From: an uncultured Bacilli bacterium
GTDB taxonomy: Bacteria > Bacillota_I > Bacilli_A > RF39 > UBA660
Assembly (NCBI GenBank): GCA_948629335.1
Contig: CAPHZB010000044.1
Location: forward strand, 1-11,119
Length of the DNA: 11,119 nucleotides
Reading direction: 5' to 3'
Both the position numbers and the translations under genes were made by a program. This document shows positions 1 to 7,216 of the stretch, in pieces. Numbering within the stretch: the first letter of the stretch is position 1; each line of letters opens with the position of its first letter. The notes below the pieces were generated by a model that was not told the DNA's origin, made no database searches, and saw nothing but the letters and a program-made list of their open reading frames with translations.

Positions 1-6
1 TGCCAT
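1..6 (-). CDS. 5' end of a minus-strand gene (first two codons only)
   Basis: Read on the minus strand, the left edge gives a Shine-Dalgarno AGAGGTG (positions 18-12), a 5-nt spacer ATAGA, then ATG (6-4) and GCA (3-1), so a protein beginning Met-Ala starts here and leaves the window. Product unknown. The start is chosen from the SD spacing. An alternative ATG at 29-27 in another frame also stays open to the edge, but it lacks a well-spaced SD: the AGAAGGAG at 58-51 lies too far upstream. The gene is divergent from the pilin gene at 310. Confidence 0.5.
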
Positions 7-11
7 TCTAT

Positions 12-44
12 CACCTCTAAAATCAACATAGCGTATTTAGAGGT
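12..44 (-). promoter_or_regulatory. Hairpin sequestering the SD of the minus-strand gene
   Basis: A perfect 9-bp inverted repeat, ACCTCTAAA at 13-21 and TTTAGAGGT at 36-44 with a 14-nt loop, includes the AGAGGT of the minus-strand ribosome binding site. In that gene's leader the upstream arm would pair with and hide the SD. A second SD-like AGAAGGAG lies just upstream (58-51 on the minus strand). Seen: the repeat and SD. Inferred: translational control. Confidence 0.4.
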
Positions 45-249
45 AAACTCCTTCTAAAATAAATAAAAATTTTTTTTGCAAAGTTACTTATTTTTTTAAT
101 AATTTTATTTTTAACAAAAAATCGCAATAAAAAAGGAATTTTCTTTGTAAAAAAAGGTATAAAGAACAAAAAAGAGGATATTCTAACAATGAGAAATATG
201 ACATGTTTACAAGTATGTTACAGAATTCGACAAATTTTTTAAATAATTA
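45..249. other. AT-rich divergent intergenic region
   Basis: Very A/T-rich stretch with long A and T runs between the minus-strand start at the left edge and the pilin promoter. I see no convincing ORF, RNA gene or repeat. The minus-strand gene must have its promoter here, but no -35/-10 pair stands out above the A/T background. Confidence 0.4.
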
Positions 250-279
250 TTGACTAGGGTGAAATTTTTGTGATAGACT
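250..279 (+). promoter_or_regulatory. Sigma-A-type promoter of the first pilin gene
   Basis: TTGACT (250-255), an 18-nt spacer, then TAGACT (274-279) with an upstream TG (271-272) forming an extended -10. It would start transcription about 25 nt before the ATG at 310. SD AGGAGGAG lies at 294-301. The -10 is only 4/6 to consensus. Confidence 0.5.
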
Positions 280-309
280 AATATTGTAAACATAGGAGGA
301 GAAAGATTT

Positions 310-876
310 ATGAAAAGAAATACAAAAGGTTTCACATTAATTGAATTATTGGCCGTTATCGTTATCTTAGCTGTTATCGCTTTAATCGCGACTCCAACAA
401 TACTAAGTATGATTAATAAGTCAAGAAAAGGTGCTGCAGAACAAAGTATGCAAGCATATGTTAATACAATTGAAAAGGAATTGCTATTGGATAATATGGA
501 AAATAATGGATTACAATATGGTACATTCTCAATTTTAAATCCAAAACAAATTGCTTTAAGATTGACTGATGGTGCTGGAGCATATACAGGAGATTCAACT
601 AAGCCTATATCTCTAGAAATCAAAGGGGATGGACCAGTTGAAGTTGGTGGTGACTATAACACTCAATATGTTTTAGTTGATGAAACAGGTGCAGTAGTAC
701 AATCAGAAATGAAATTTAGTTCTTACTATATTTTCTACCGTTATGACAGTTCTTCAACAGGAACAGATACATTTATTTGTTCATCAACAAAGAGTTTTGC
801 AGATGCTAAGGGACAAGAAAAATGTAATGGTAAAGAGTTAACTACTGTTGTAGAAAAAACAACAACAACTCCATAA
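310..876 (+). CDS. Type IV pilin-like protein with class III prepilin signal
   Basis: 188 aa. The N-terminus is a textbook prepilin leader: basic MKRNTKG, cleavage expected between Gly7 and Phe8, then FTLIELLAV with Glu12 (Glu5 of the mature protein) and an uninterrupted hydrophobic helix to about residue 33. In this family the prepilin peptidase trims and methylates the N-terminus, and the helix packs into the pilus or pseudopilus core. The remainder is a short globular domain of no family I can name, with two cysteines (C157, C172) that could form the C-terminal disulfide common in pilins, and a Thr-rich tail ending TTTTP. The start is fixed by the SD AGGAGGAG 8 nt upstream. It is monocistronic: own promoter upstream and terminator at 894-916. 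No pilus assembly gene adjoins it, so it could be a major pilin, a competence-type pseudopilin or a secretion pseudopilin. Signal certain, role unknown. Confidence 0.9.
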   Translation: MKRNTKGFTLIELLAVIVILAVIALIATPTILSMINKSRKGAAEQSMQAYVNTIEKELLLDNMENNGLQYGTFSILNPKQIALRLTDGAGAYTGDSTKPISLEIKGDGPVEVGGDYNTQYVLVDETGAVVQSEMKFSSYYIFYRYDSSSTGTDTFICSSTKSFADAKGQEKCNGKELTTVVEKTTTTP

Positions 877-893
877 TAATTCAATTAAAACCT

Positions 894-916
894 AAACTGA
901 CAACTGTCAGTTTTTT
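894..916 (+). terminator. Intrinsic terminator after the first pilin gene
   Basis: AAACTGAC (894-901) pairs with GTCAGTTT (906-913) around loop AACT, and the T-tract runs to 916. It sits 18 nt after the stop codon and just before the nifJ promoter. Confidence 0.85.
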
Positions 917-917
917 C

Positions 918-946
918 TTTTCATTTTTAAAAATTTCTAGTATAAT
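918..946 (+). promoter_or_regulatory. nifJ promoter
   Basis: TTTTCA (918-923), a 17-nt spacer and a consensus TATAAT (941-946). The transcript would begin near 953. SD AAGGAGAGG at 970-978 precedes ATG 985. The -35 is 4/6 and overlaps the tail of the preceding terminator. Confidence 0.65.
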
Positions 947-984
947 GAATTATAGTAAAGAAGGATAGCAAGGAGAGGATAAGA

Positions 985-3900
985 ATGAAAAGGGTAATGA
1001 CAGTTGATGGAAATGAGGCTTGTAGCTATACAGCATATATGTTTACAGAGGTGTCAGGAATCTATCCAATTACACCATCAAGTCCAATGGCAGAACATAT
1101 TGATGAGTGGAGTAGTAAAGATAGAATTAATCTTTTTAATGATAAAGTAAAAGTAATAGAAATGCAAAGTGAAGCAGGTGCCGCTGGTATGGTGCATGGT
1201 TCTTTACAAGCAGGACTTTTTACGACTACTTTTACTGCGAGTCAAGGTTTACTTTTGATGATACCAAATATGTATAAAATAGCAGGTGAAATGTTACCTT
1301 GCGTTATTCATGTTGCCGCTCGTTCCTTAGCGAGTCATGCCTTATCCATTTTTGGAGATCATCAAGATATTTATGCTACTCGTATGACAGGTTTTTGTAT
1401 GTTAGCTTCTTCTTCTGTGCAAGATGCTACTTATTTAGCTGCTGTGGCGCATTTATCTGCCATAAAGTCAAGTTTACCTTTTATGCATTTTTTTGATGGA
1501 TTTAGAACGAGTCACCAAATTGATAAAATCAATGTTTTGGATATAGAAGACATGAAAAACTTAGTCGATTATGAAGGAATAAAACGTTTTAGAAATAAAG
1601 CATTAAATCCTCTAAAGCCTGTTATCAAAGGAACGGCCCAAAATGATGATATTTATTTTCAAGCATTGGAAGTAAGAAATCAGTTTTATGATGAAATTCC
1701 ATCTATCGTTGAGGCTTATATGAAGGAGATTAATGCTTTAGCAAATACAGATTATAAACTATTTAACTATTATGGAAGTTCTACTGCAAAACATTTAATT
1801 GTTGCAATGGGTTCTGTTTGTGAAACGATTAAGGAAACCATTGACGCCCTAGATGATGAGATTGGACTTGTTGAGGTTCATCTCTATAGACCATTTGATG
1901 TTAAGGCACTAAAAAAGGCCATCCCTGCGACAACGATCAACATTGCTGTTTTAGATAGAACAAAAGAACCAGGAAGTATTGGTGAACCTCTTTATTTAGA
2001 TGTTGTTGCTGCCTTAAAAGATACAAAGATTCATGTAGTAGGGGGAAGATATGGCTTATCTTCTAAAAATACACCACCATCAAGTATTAAAGCTGTATAT
2101 GATATGTTGAAAAATGGCTTAAAACAAAGATTTACGATAGGTATTGATGATGATGTGACGTATCTTAGTTTAAAAGAAGAACCTTTTAAAATTAATTTGC
2201 ATGAAGAATATCTAATTTATGGATATGGTTCAGACGGTATGGTGAGTGCTGGAAAATCCTTAATAAAACTAGTGGGAGACAATACAGAAAAATATGTGCA
2301 GGGCTATTTTCAATACGACTCTAAAAAATCAGGTGGAGTGACTGTAGGGCATTTGCGCTTTTCAAATCAAGTAATACGTTCAACCTACTATGTGGAAAAT
2401 CCTAAGTTCGTTGTTGTTACAAAAGATTCCTATCTATCTTCCTTTGATACGATTTCGAATATTCAAGAAAATGGAATCTACCTTGTTAATACAATGAAAG
2501 GGGAAGAAGAATTCAAAAAAAGTATTCCAGAAAATTTGAAAGACATTTTAATTAGCAGACATGTCAAAGTATACACAATAAATGCTTATGAATTAGCGCG
2601 TAAAGTAGGACTTCAAAATAAAATCAGTATGATTATGGAAAGTGCCATCCTTTCTTTATCAACATTACTTGATTTTACATTTGCAAAGGAAAAACTAAAA
2701 GAATACATGCAGGAAAAATTCTTTAAAAAAGGACAGAAAGCTATAAAGGCAAATGAAGAAGCCATTGATTTAACAGAACAATACATCAAGCAAATTACGT
2801 TTGATGATGAAATTCTATTTCCAGAAGAGGAAAAAAATGTAAGCGTATTTGAAGCAATGGTAAAAAGAAAAGGAGACACATTAAAAACGACAGCATTCCT
2901 AGAACAACCAGATGGAACATTCCCTTGTGGAACAGCCAAAAAAGAAAAAAGATGCATCAGTGATATTGTACCTAAATGGATTGCCAGCAATTGTATTGAA
3001 TGTAACCAATGTTCCTTTATTTGTCCACATGGTGTAATAAGACCTTTCCTATTAGATGAGGAAGAATACAAAAATAGTCCAAAATATATCCAAGAAAGAT
3101 GTATACTACCTACACATACAGAATTAAAGAAATACCATTATATTATGGGAATTTCTATAGCGGATTGCACAGGGTGTGGCTTATGTATGGAACATTGTCC
3201 TGGTAAAAAAGATGGGAAAGCTTTAGTTTCTTCTTTACTTGATGTAGAAAAAAAAGAAAATATCCAAAAAGTATTTGATTATTTAACAGAAAATATTACA
3301 GAAAAGAAAGAAATCGATAAAACAATTATTTCAGGAACACAATTTGTGCAACCTAAATTTGCTTTTTCCGGGGCGTGTGCTGGTTGTGGAGAAACGGCTT
3401 ACATTAAGTTATTAACACAGTTATTTGGAGATAAACTAATTATTGCGAATGCAACTGGATGTTCATCTATCTATGGAGGTTCTGTCCCATCTATGCCCTA
3501 CACTGTACCTTGGGCGAATTCTCTTTTTGAAGATAATGCAGAATATGGTTATGGACTACTCATTGGAAATAAAGTGATGAAAGAACGTATTGCACATATC
3601 ATGGAAGAAAATTTAGAAGGAGTGAACAAAGAATATTATCAGAAATGGTTAGAAAACCCGAATGACTATCAAATGACAAAAGAGGTTTATGATAACCTAG
3701 ATTATGAAATGGCACCTAAAGAACTAAAAGAGATAAAAGACTATATTGTAGCAAGAAGTATTTGGACTATTGGAGGAGACGGTTGGGCATATGATATTGG
3801 TTACTCTGGGATTGATCATGTATTAGCAAGTAATGATGATGTTAATATTCTAGTTTTAGATAGTCAAGTGTATTCGAATACAGGAGGGCAATCTTCTAAA

Positions 3901-4395
3901 GCAAGTCCTAAGGGGGCAATTGCTGCATTCGCAACTAGCGGAAAAAAGACAAATAAAAAAGATCTAGCAAAAATGGCTCTTGCTTATCCAAACGTTTACG
4001 TTGCCCAAGTATCAATAGGGTATAATATGCAACAAGTGGTACGAGCATTCCATGAGGCAGAAAATCATAAAGGACCATCGATTATTATTGCTTATACACC
4101 ATGTATTTCCCATGGAATTGATGGAGGTATGGTAAATACCATTCAAATGGAAAAATTGGCAGTATCGTGTGGCTATTTTCCTGTATTTCGCTATAATCCA
4201 AAGCAAAAAGAATTTTCATTGGATGCAAAAAAGGTTGACTTTGATACGTATGAAGAATTCTTAAATAAACAAACAAGATATAAAATGCTAAAAGTAATCA
4301 ATAAAGAACATGCAGAAGAACTTTTAAAAGATCAGAAAAAAGATGCAATGGATAGATATGACTATTATAGGAGCATGAGTGAAACTGTAAAATAG
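985..4395 (+). CDS. nifJ: Pyruvate:ferredoxin (flavodoxin) oxidoreductase
   Basis: 1136 aa, single-chain PFOR (family members are about 1170-1180 aa). It oxidises pyruvate plus CoA to acetyl-CoA and CO2, passing electrons to ferredoxin or flavodoxin in the cytoplasm, a central step of anaerobic fermentation. Domain order is complete. The N-terminal pyruvate-binding domain contains YPITPSSPMAEHIDEW (27-42). The ferredoxin-like domain has two 4Fe-4S motifs, C670-x2-C673-x2-C676-x3-C680-P and C728-x2-C731-x2-C734-x3-C738-P. The TPP domain has GDGWAYDIG (from 931) and DSQVYSNTGGQ. The proximal cluster ligands are present: C798 and C801 in GACAGCGE, C826 in ATGCSS, and C1040 in YTPCISHG. No frameshift or lost ligand seen. 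It is monocistronic, with promoter at 918-946 and terminator at 4412-4447. Identification is secure; preference for pyruvate over another 2-oxoacid is inferred from overall similarity. Confidence 0.97.
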   Translation: MKRVMTVDGNEACSYTAYMFTEVSGIYPITPSSPMAEHIDEWSSKDRINLFNDKVKVIEMQSEAGAAGMVHGSLQAGLFTTTFTASQGLLLMIPNMYKIAGEMLPCVIHVAARSLASHALSIFGDHQDIYATRMTGFCMLASSSVQDATYLAAVAHLSAIKSSLPFMHFFDGFRTSHQIDKINVLDIEDMKNLVDYEGIKRFRNKALNPLKPVIKGTAQNDDIYFQALEVRNQFYDEIPSIVEAYMKEINALANTDYKLFNYYGSSTAKHLIVAMGSVCETIKETIDALDDEIGLVEVHLYRPFDVKALKKAIPATTINIAVLDRTKEPGSIGEPLYLDVVAALKDTKIHVVGGRYGLSSKNTPPSSIKAVYDMLKNGLKQRFTIGIDDDVTYLSLKEEPFKINLHEEYLIYGYGSDGMVSAGKSLIKLVGDNTEKYVQGYFQYDSKKSGGVTVGHLRFSNQVIRSTYYVENPKFVVVTKDSYLSSFDTISNIQENGIYLVNTMKGEEEFKKSIPENLKDILISRHVKVYTINAYELARKVGLQNKISMIMESAILSLSTLLDFTFAKEKLKEYMQEKFFKKGQKAIKANEEAIDLTEQYIKQITFDDEILFPEEEKNVSVFEAMVKRKGDTLKTTAFLEQPDGTFPCGTAKKEKRCISDIVPKWIASNCIECNQCSFICPHGVIRPFLLDEEEYKNSPKYIQERCILPTHTELKKYHYIMGISIADCTGCGLCMEHCPGKKDGKALVSSLLDVEKKENIQKVFDYLTENITEKKEIDKTIISGTQFVQPKFAFSGACAGCGETAYIKLLTQLFGDKLIIANATGCSSIYGGSVPSMPYTVPWANSLFEDNAEYGYGLLIGNKVMKERIAHIMEENLEGVNKEYYQKWLENPNDYQMTKEVYDNLDYEMAPKELKEIKDYIVARSIWTIGGDGWAYDIGYSGIDHVLASNDDVNILVLDSQVYSNTGGQSSKASPKGAIAAFATSGKKTNKKDLAKMALAYPNVYVAQVSIGYNMQQVVRAFHEAENHKGPSIIIAYTPCISHGIDGGMVNTIQMEKLAVSCGYFPVFRYNPKQKEFSLDAKKVDFDTYEEFLNKQTRYKMLKVINKEHAEELLKDQKKDAMDRYDYYRSMSETVK

Positions 4396-4411
4396 AGTGT
4401 CAAATTAAAAT

Positions 4412-4447
4412 AAAAAAGAGATATTATGACATAATATTTCTTTTTTT
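4412..4447 (+). terminator. Intrinsic terminator after nifJ
   Basis: An A-run (4412-4417), then GAGATATTA (4418-4426) pairing with TAATATTTC (4432-4440, one G-T wobble), then seven Ts (4441-4447). The A-run can pair with the Ts, so it may work in both directions. Confidence 0.8.
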
Positions 4448-4461
4448 GTGATATATTTATA

Positions 4462-4620
4462 TTGTCCAACAGGAACAATACTGAGATAAGTTTCATAGAG
4501 GATAAAAGGGTAAAAAAATAGAAACTGTCCCCCCTGAGAACAGTTTCATAAAAGAATAAAAAGGGGTTGGCTAGTGTGATACTAGCACCAATTCAGATAA
4601 AAAGGATTTCCGAATTGGTG
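4462..4620. repeat. Cluster of inverted and direct repeats (structured intergenic element)
   Basis: No ORF of note. From left to right it holds: a bulged hairpin ATTGTCC/GGAACAAT (about 4461-4480); two imperfect direct repeats starting AGTTTCATA (4489-4510 and 4542-4566); a perfect 8-bp stem GAAACTGT/ACAGTTTC (4521-4528, 4540-4547) with loop CCCCCCTGAGA; a 6-bp stem GCTAGT/ACTAGC (4570-4575, 4581-4586); and a 9-bp stem CACCAATTC/GAATTGGTG (4586-4594, 4612-4620). The C-rich loop can pair with AGGGG at 4562-4566, and TTGG (4567-4570) with CCAA (4588-4591), so alternative folds exist. It could be a small RNA, or a REP-like relic of an IS200/TnpA_REP-type element. Function unknown. Confidence 0.55.
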
Positions 4621-4636
4621 ATTTATATATTAACCG

Positions 4637-4666
4637 AAAAGAGTGAAATTGTCAATTCTTTTTTTT
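4637..4666 (+). terminator. Possible weak terminator ending the structured region
   Basis: A/T-rich imperfect hairpin (AATT at 4648-4651 with AATT at 4655-4658 region, flanking AAAAGA/TCTTTT) followed by eight Ts (4659-4666). It lies between the repeat cluster and the der promoter. The stem is poor, so this may be chance in A/T-rich DNA. Confidence 0.3.
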
Positions 4667-4724
4667 ATAAATTTTGAAAAAAATGGATAAAATTGTATTT
4701 TGAAAAGAAAAAAAGACAAAAGGG

Positions 4725-4753
4725 TTGTGAAAGAAAATAGGAAGTGCTATAAT
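4725..4753 (+). promoter_or_regulatory. der promoter (extended -10)
   Basis: TTGTGA (4725-4730), a 17-nt spacer and consensus TATAAT (4748-4753) preceded by TGC, giving an extended -10. Predicted start near 4760. SD GAGGTGAG at 4794-4801 precedes ATG 4805. Confidence 0.8.
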
Positions 4754-4769
4754 AAAACAACTAAACTTT

Positions 4770-4788
4770 GACTTTTAAAGTCTTTTTT
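4770..4788 (+). terminator. Terminator-like hairpin in the der leader
   Basis: GACTT (4770-4774), loop TTA, AAGTC (4778-4782), then six Ts (4783-4788), about 10 nt after the predicted der start and before its SD. An upstream ACTTT (4765-4769) can pair with AAAGT (4777-4781) instead, so an attenuator is conceivable. The stem is only 5 bp, so the call is weak. Confidence 0.35.
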
Positions 4789-4804
4789 ATTTTGAGGTGA
4801 GAAT

Positions 4805-6124
4805 ATGAAGAAAAAAACAGTTGCCTTAGTAGGAAGACCCAATGTGGGAAAATCGACTGTATTTAATCGAATTATGGGACATAAAATGGCAATTACTGAA
4901 GAAATGCCGGGAGTGACTAGGGATCGTTTATATGGAAATGCTAGTTTTAAAAACTATTCTTTCTATTTAATTGATACAGGGGGTATTTATAGTGGAAAGG
5001 ATGCATTTAATGCAGAGATAAAAATACAAGTAGAACTCGCCATTGATGAGGCGGATGTAGTTCTTTTCTTAGTCGATGGAAAAGAAGGAATTACGAAAGA
5101 TGATTTACTTGTAAAAAGCATGTTAGAAAAATCAGGAAAAAAAGTAATTGTCGTTATTAACAAAAGTGACACAAAAGAATATAAAGAACACATGTATGAT
5201 TTTTATGAACTAGGATTTCAGGAATATGTTCCCATTAGTGCAGAACAAAATGAAGGAATTTATGAACTCTTAGAACTTGTTTGTTCTGATTTTGAAGGGT
5301 TTGAGGAGGAATATGCAGAAGATGTAATTAAATTTTCTGTGATTGGAAGACCCAATGTGGGAAAAAGTAGTTTAGTCAATGCTCTTCTTGGAGAAAATCG
5401 CGTAATTGTATCTAATGTTGCAGGAACGACAAGAGATTCCATTGATATGCCACTACGTTATCATGAAAAAGATTATGTAGTCATTGATACGGCTGGAATG
5501 CGTAAACGTGGAAAAGTTTATGAAAGTATTGAAAAATATAGTCTACTTCGTTCGATGCGTGCGATTGATAGGTCTGATGTATGTTTACTTGTTATCAATG
5601 CAGAAGAGGGAATTATTGAACAAGATAAACATATAGCAGGGTATGCTTTAGAAGCTGGAAAAGGTATTGTGATTGTTGTCAATAAATGGGATACCATTTC
5701 TAATAAAGATGAGGAAATGAAAAAATTTAAAACTTTAATTGAATCAGAGTTTGCTTTTATTCGTTATGCGCCAATTGTCTTTTTATCAGCACTTACAAAA
5801 AAGAGAATTCATACGCTTATGCCTGAGATATTACGTGTTTATGAAAATAGTACAAAAGAAATTAAGACGAGTGTACTAAATGATGTGATAAGAGATGCTT
5901 ATCAATTGAATTTACCACCTACTTATAAAGATAAGAGATTAAAAATTTATTTTGCAAATCAAGTATCAACAAAACCGCCTGTATTTAATCTCCAAGTAAA
6001 TAGTAAAGGATTAGTCCATTTTTCTTATGAAAGGTATTTAGAAAATAAGATTCGCGAATCTTTTGATTTTACAGGAGTACCCATTGTTTTACAATTTAAA
6101 AACAAAGGGGAAGAAGATTTATAG
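4805..6124 (+). CDS. der: GTPase Der (EngA), double-Era-like ribosome assembly factor
   Basis: 439 aa, the usual length for Firmicute Der. Two GTPase domains lie in tandem followed by a C-terminal KH-like domain, the diagnostic Der layout; in characterised bacteria it is essential and acts in maturation of the 50S subunit. First G domain: P-loop GRPNVGKST (10-18), TRDR switch, DTGG, and NKSD (119-122). Second: GRPNVGKSS (181-189), TTRDS, DTAGMRKR, and NKWD (293-296). The KH-like domain covers roughly 350-435. Both P-loops are encoded by an identical 21-nt sequence (4832-4852 and 5345-5365). Start supported by SD GAGGTGAG. It is single-gene, with its own strong promoter and a shared bidirectional terminator with the convergent gene downstream. 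Nothing unusual in the protein. Confidence 0.97.
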   Translation: MKKKTVALVGRPNVGKSTVFNRIMGHKMAITEEMPGVTRDRLYGNASFKNYSFYLIDTGGIYSGKDAFNAEIKIQVELAIDEADVVLFLVDGKEGITKDDLLVKSMLEKSGKKVIVVINKSDTKEYKEHMYDFYELGFQEYVPISAEQNEGIYELLELVCSDFEGFEEEYAEDVIKFSVIGRPNVGKSSLVNALLGENRVIVSNVAGTTRDSIDMPLRYHEKDYVVIDTAGMRKRGKVYESIEKYSLLRSMRAIDRSDVCLLVINAEEGIIEQDKHIAGYALEAGKGIVIVVNKWDTISNKDEEMKKFKTLIESEFAFIRYAPIVFLSALTKKRIHTLMPEILRVYENSTKEIKTSVLNDVIRDAYQLNLPPTYKDKRLKIYFANQVSTKPPVFNLQVNSKGLVHFSYERYLENKIRESFDFTGVPIVLQFKNKGEEDL

Positions 6125-6157
6125 GAGTTGACTTGTACAAATTAAAATTAGAAAAAG

Positions 6158-6178
6158 AAAAAAAGCTTATGCTTTTTT
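6158..6178. terminator. Bidirectional terminator between der and the convergent gene
   Basis: AAAAAAGC (6159-6166), loop TTAT, GCTTTTTT (6171-6178). The A-run on one side and T-run on the other make it work in both directions. It overlaps the stop codon of the minus-strand gene (6169-6167). Confidence 0.8.
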
Positions 6179-6973
6179 ATTTTGTTCTAAAATATGTAAT
6201 GTTAGTTTTCTGAGTCTGTTTTCGTATTCCATTTTGCTATTCTTTTGTAACACTTTAATTTTTTCCTTAGTAGGTACGTATGTTTTAAAGAAGCAGTTTA
6301 AAATATCATCTAAATGTAAAAAATAAGGATTTGTTTTTGCTTCTTCTGATTCTTTATAATAGTCTAAAAATGTATATCCAATGGTTGTAATGATTTCTTT
6401 TTCTTCCTTTGTATATTGTTTTACATATAAGGTAGAAAAGGTAATTATTTGGTATAAAAAGTCCAAAAGCATTGGTAATAATTCTTCTACACTCTTTGTT
6501 TCTAGTTTTTCTACAAGTATTTTTCCTTCTTCTACAATTTTACCATATTTCTTTTTTTGTGATAAACAACAAGAAAGTGGCGTAGAAGGAGAACATTTCA
6601 GTTTAAAAAATAAAGTAATATGTGCAAGCAAGACATACTCCTTTTCTATTGTTAAAAGAGGAAATTCTAAAAGAAATTGGTTGATAAATTGGATAATACT
6701 TTTGATAAGAATAGGGTATTCTTGGATACAATCTCTATCTGTAGAACAAAAGTGGTATATTTTTAAAAAGTTTTCAGTAATCTTTCTTGTTATCTGTTCT
6801 TTAAAAGAAATATATTCTGGACTATCTTTATCATATAAACAGTTTCCTTCACATATTTTTTCAAATTCTTCATAAAGCATTTTATTCTTTTTCATAAGTA
6901 ATTTTATTTCATAATCGATTGGTTTTTCCAAAGGAGGAATAACTTGTTCAATAAGTTTTAACTGTTTATACAT
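6167..6973 (-). CDS. Hypothetical protein, 268 aa, predicted all-helical
   Basis: I do not recognise a family. The protein begins MYKQLKLIEQVIPPLEKP, is rich in Lys, Glu, Ile and Leu, and looks like a run of amphipathic helices. It has no signal peptide and no clear membrane segment, although the stretch LLTIEKEYVLLAHITLFFKLKC near the middle is fairly hydrophobic. Eight cysteines are scattered (for example CEGNC, CSTDRDC, CSPSTPLSCC) without a zinc- or Fe-S-type spacing. Start chosen at 6973 with a weak SD AAAGATGTG (6989-6981 on the minus strand) and an extended -10 promoter upstream. It is convergent with der and divergent from the second pilin gene, so it is probably monocistronic. Codon use and base composition match the neighbours, so it looks resident rather than recently acquired. 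That it is a real gene is likely; function unknown. Confidence 0.75.
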   Translation of the reverse strand: MYKQLKLIEQVIPPLEKPIDYEIKLLMKKNKMLYEEFEKICEGNCLYDKDSPEYISFKEQITRKITENFLKIYHFCSTDRDCIQEYPILIKSIIQFINQFLLEFPLLTIEKEYVLLAHITLFFKLKCSPSTPLSCCLSQKKKYGKIVEEGKILVEKLETKSVEELLPMLLDFLYQIITFSTLYVKQYTKEEKEIITTIGYTFLDYYKESEEAKTNPYFLHLDDILNCFFKTYVPTKEKIKVLQKNSKMEYENRLRKLTLHILEQNKKA

Positions 6974-7006
6974 TTTAAATCACATCTTTCTAAAGATTTG
7001 TTTTCT

Positions 7007-7015
7007 ATTGTATCA
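7007..7015 (-). promoter_or_regulatory. Extended -10 promoter of the 268-aa gene
   Basis: On the minus strand, TGA followed by TACAAT (7015-7007), an extended -10 about 34 nt before the ATG. No good -35 is visible, as is usual for extended -10 promoters. Confidence 0.5.
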
Positions 7016-7162
7016 TGGATTTAAAATTTATACTATGTTATTTTGATTAAATTGTAGCTGATTTATTGGACAATCTTTATCAACCTGTATTCATTTTCTA
7101 AAATACTTTTGAAATAAAGAAAATTATAGCTTTATAATTAGCAAAAGTGTGAATCAGCTTGC

Positions 7163-7191
7163 TTGCTATTCTATTATAAAAATGGTAGAAT
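7163..7191 (+). promoter_or_regulatory. Promoter of the pilin/tail-collar gene
   Basis: TTGCTA (7163-7168), a 17-nt spacer and TAGAAT (7186-7191) preceded by TGG. Predicted start near 7198, 19 nt before ATG 7217. This also argues against the upstream in-frame ATG at 7163, which lies inside the promoter. Confidence 0.65.
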
Positions 7192-7216
7192 TAATTTTAG
7201 AATAGAGGAGTGTTGT

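Noticed and set aside
207..623. 138-codon minus-strand ORF opposite the first pilin
   Set aside because: It lies antisense to a clear prepilin gene and crosses its promoter, with no SD; a shadow.
2613..3071. 152-codon minus-strand ORF inside nifJ
   Set aside because: Antisense to the Fe-S region of an unmistakable PFOR; Ser/Phe-rich composition typical of a shadow frame.
4481..4493. CTGAGATAAGTTT resembles CTGATATAAGTTT at 11052-11064, both followed by C-runs and TGA
   Set aside because: 12 of 13 matching, but the spacing to the C-run differs and the sequence is A/T-rich; probably chance, not counted as a repeat family.
4832..5365. Identical 21-nt direct repeat at 4832-4852 and 5345-5365
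   Set aside because: It simply encodes the P-loops of the two Der GTPase domains; expected for this family.
6381..6875. 164-codon plus-strand ORF opposite the 268-aa gene
   Set aside because: The minus-strand frame has a promoter, a better composition and a terminator; the plus frame is Ser/Phe/Ile-rich and has no SD or promoter.
7163..7216. Upstream in-frame start giving an 18-residue longer pilin/collar protein
   Set aside because: It lacks an SD, overlaps the predicted promoter and would bury the prepilin leader, which must be N-terminal with a short basic segment.
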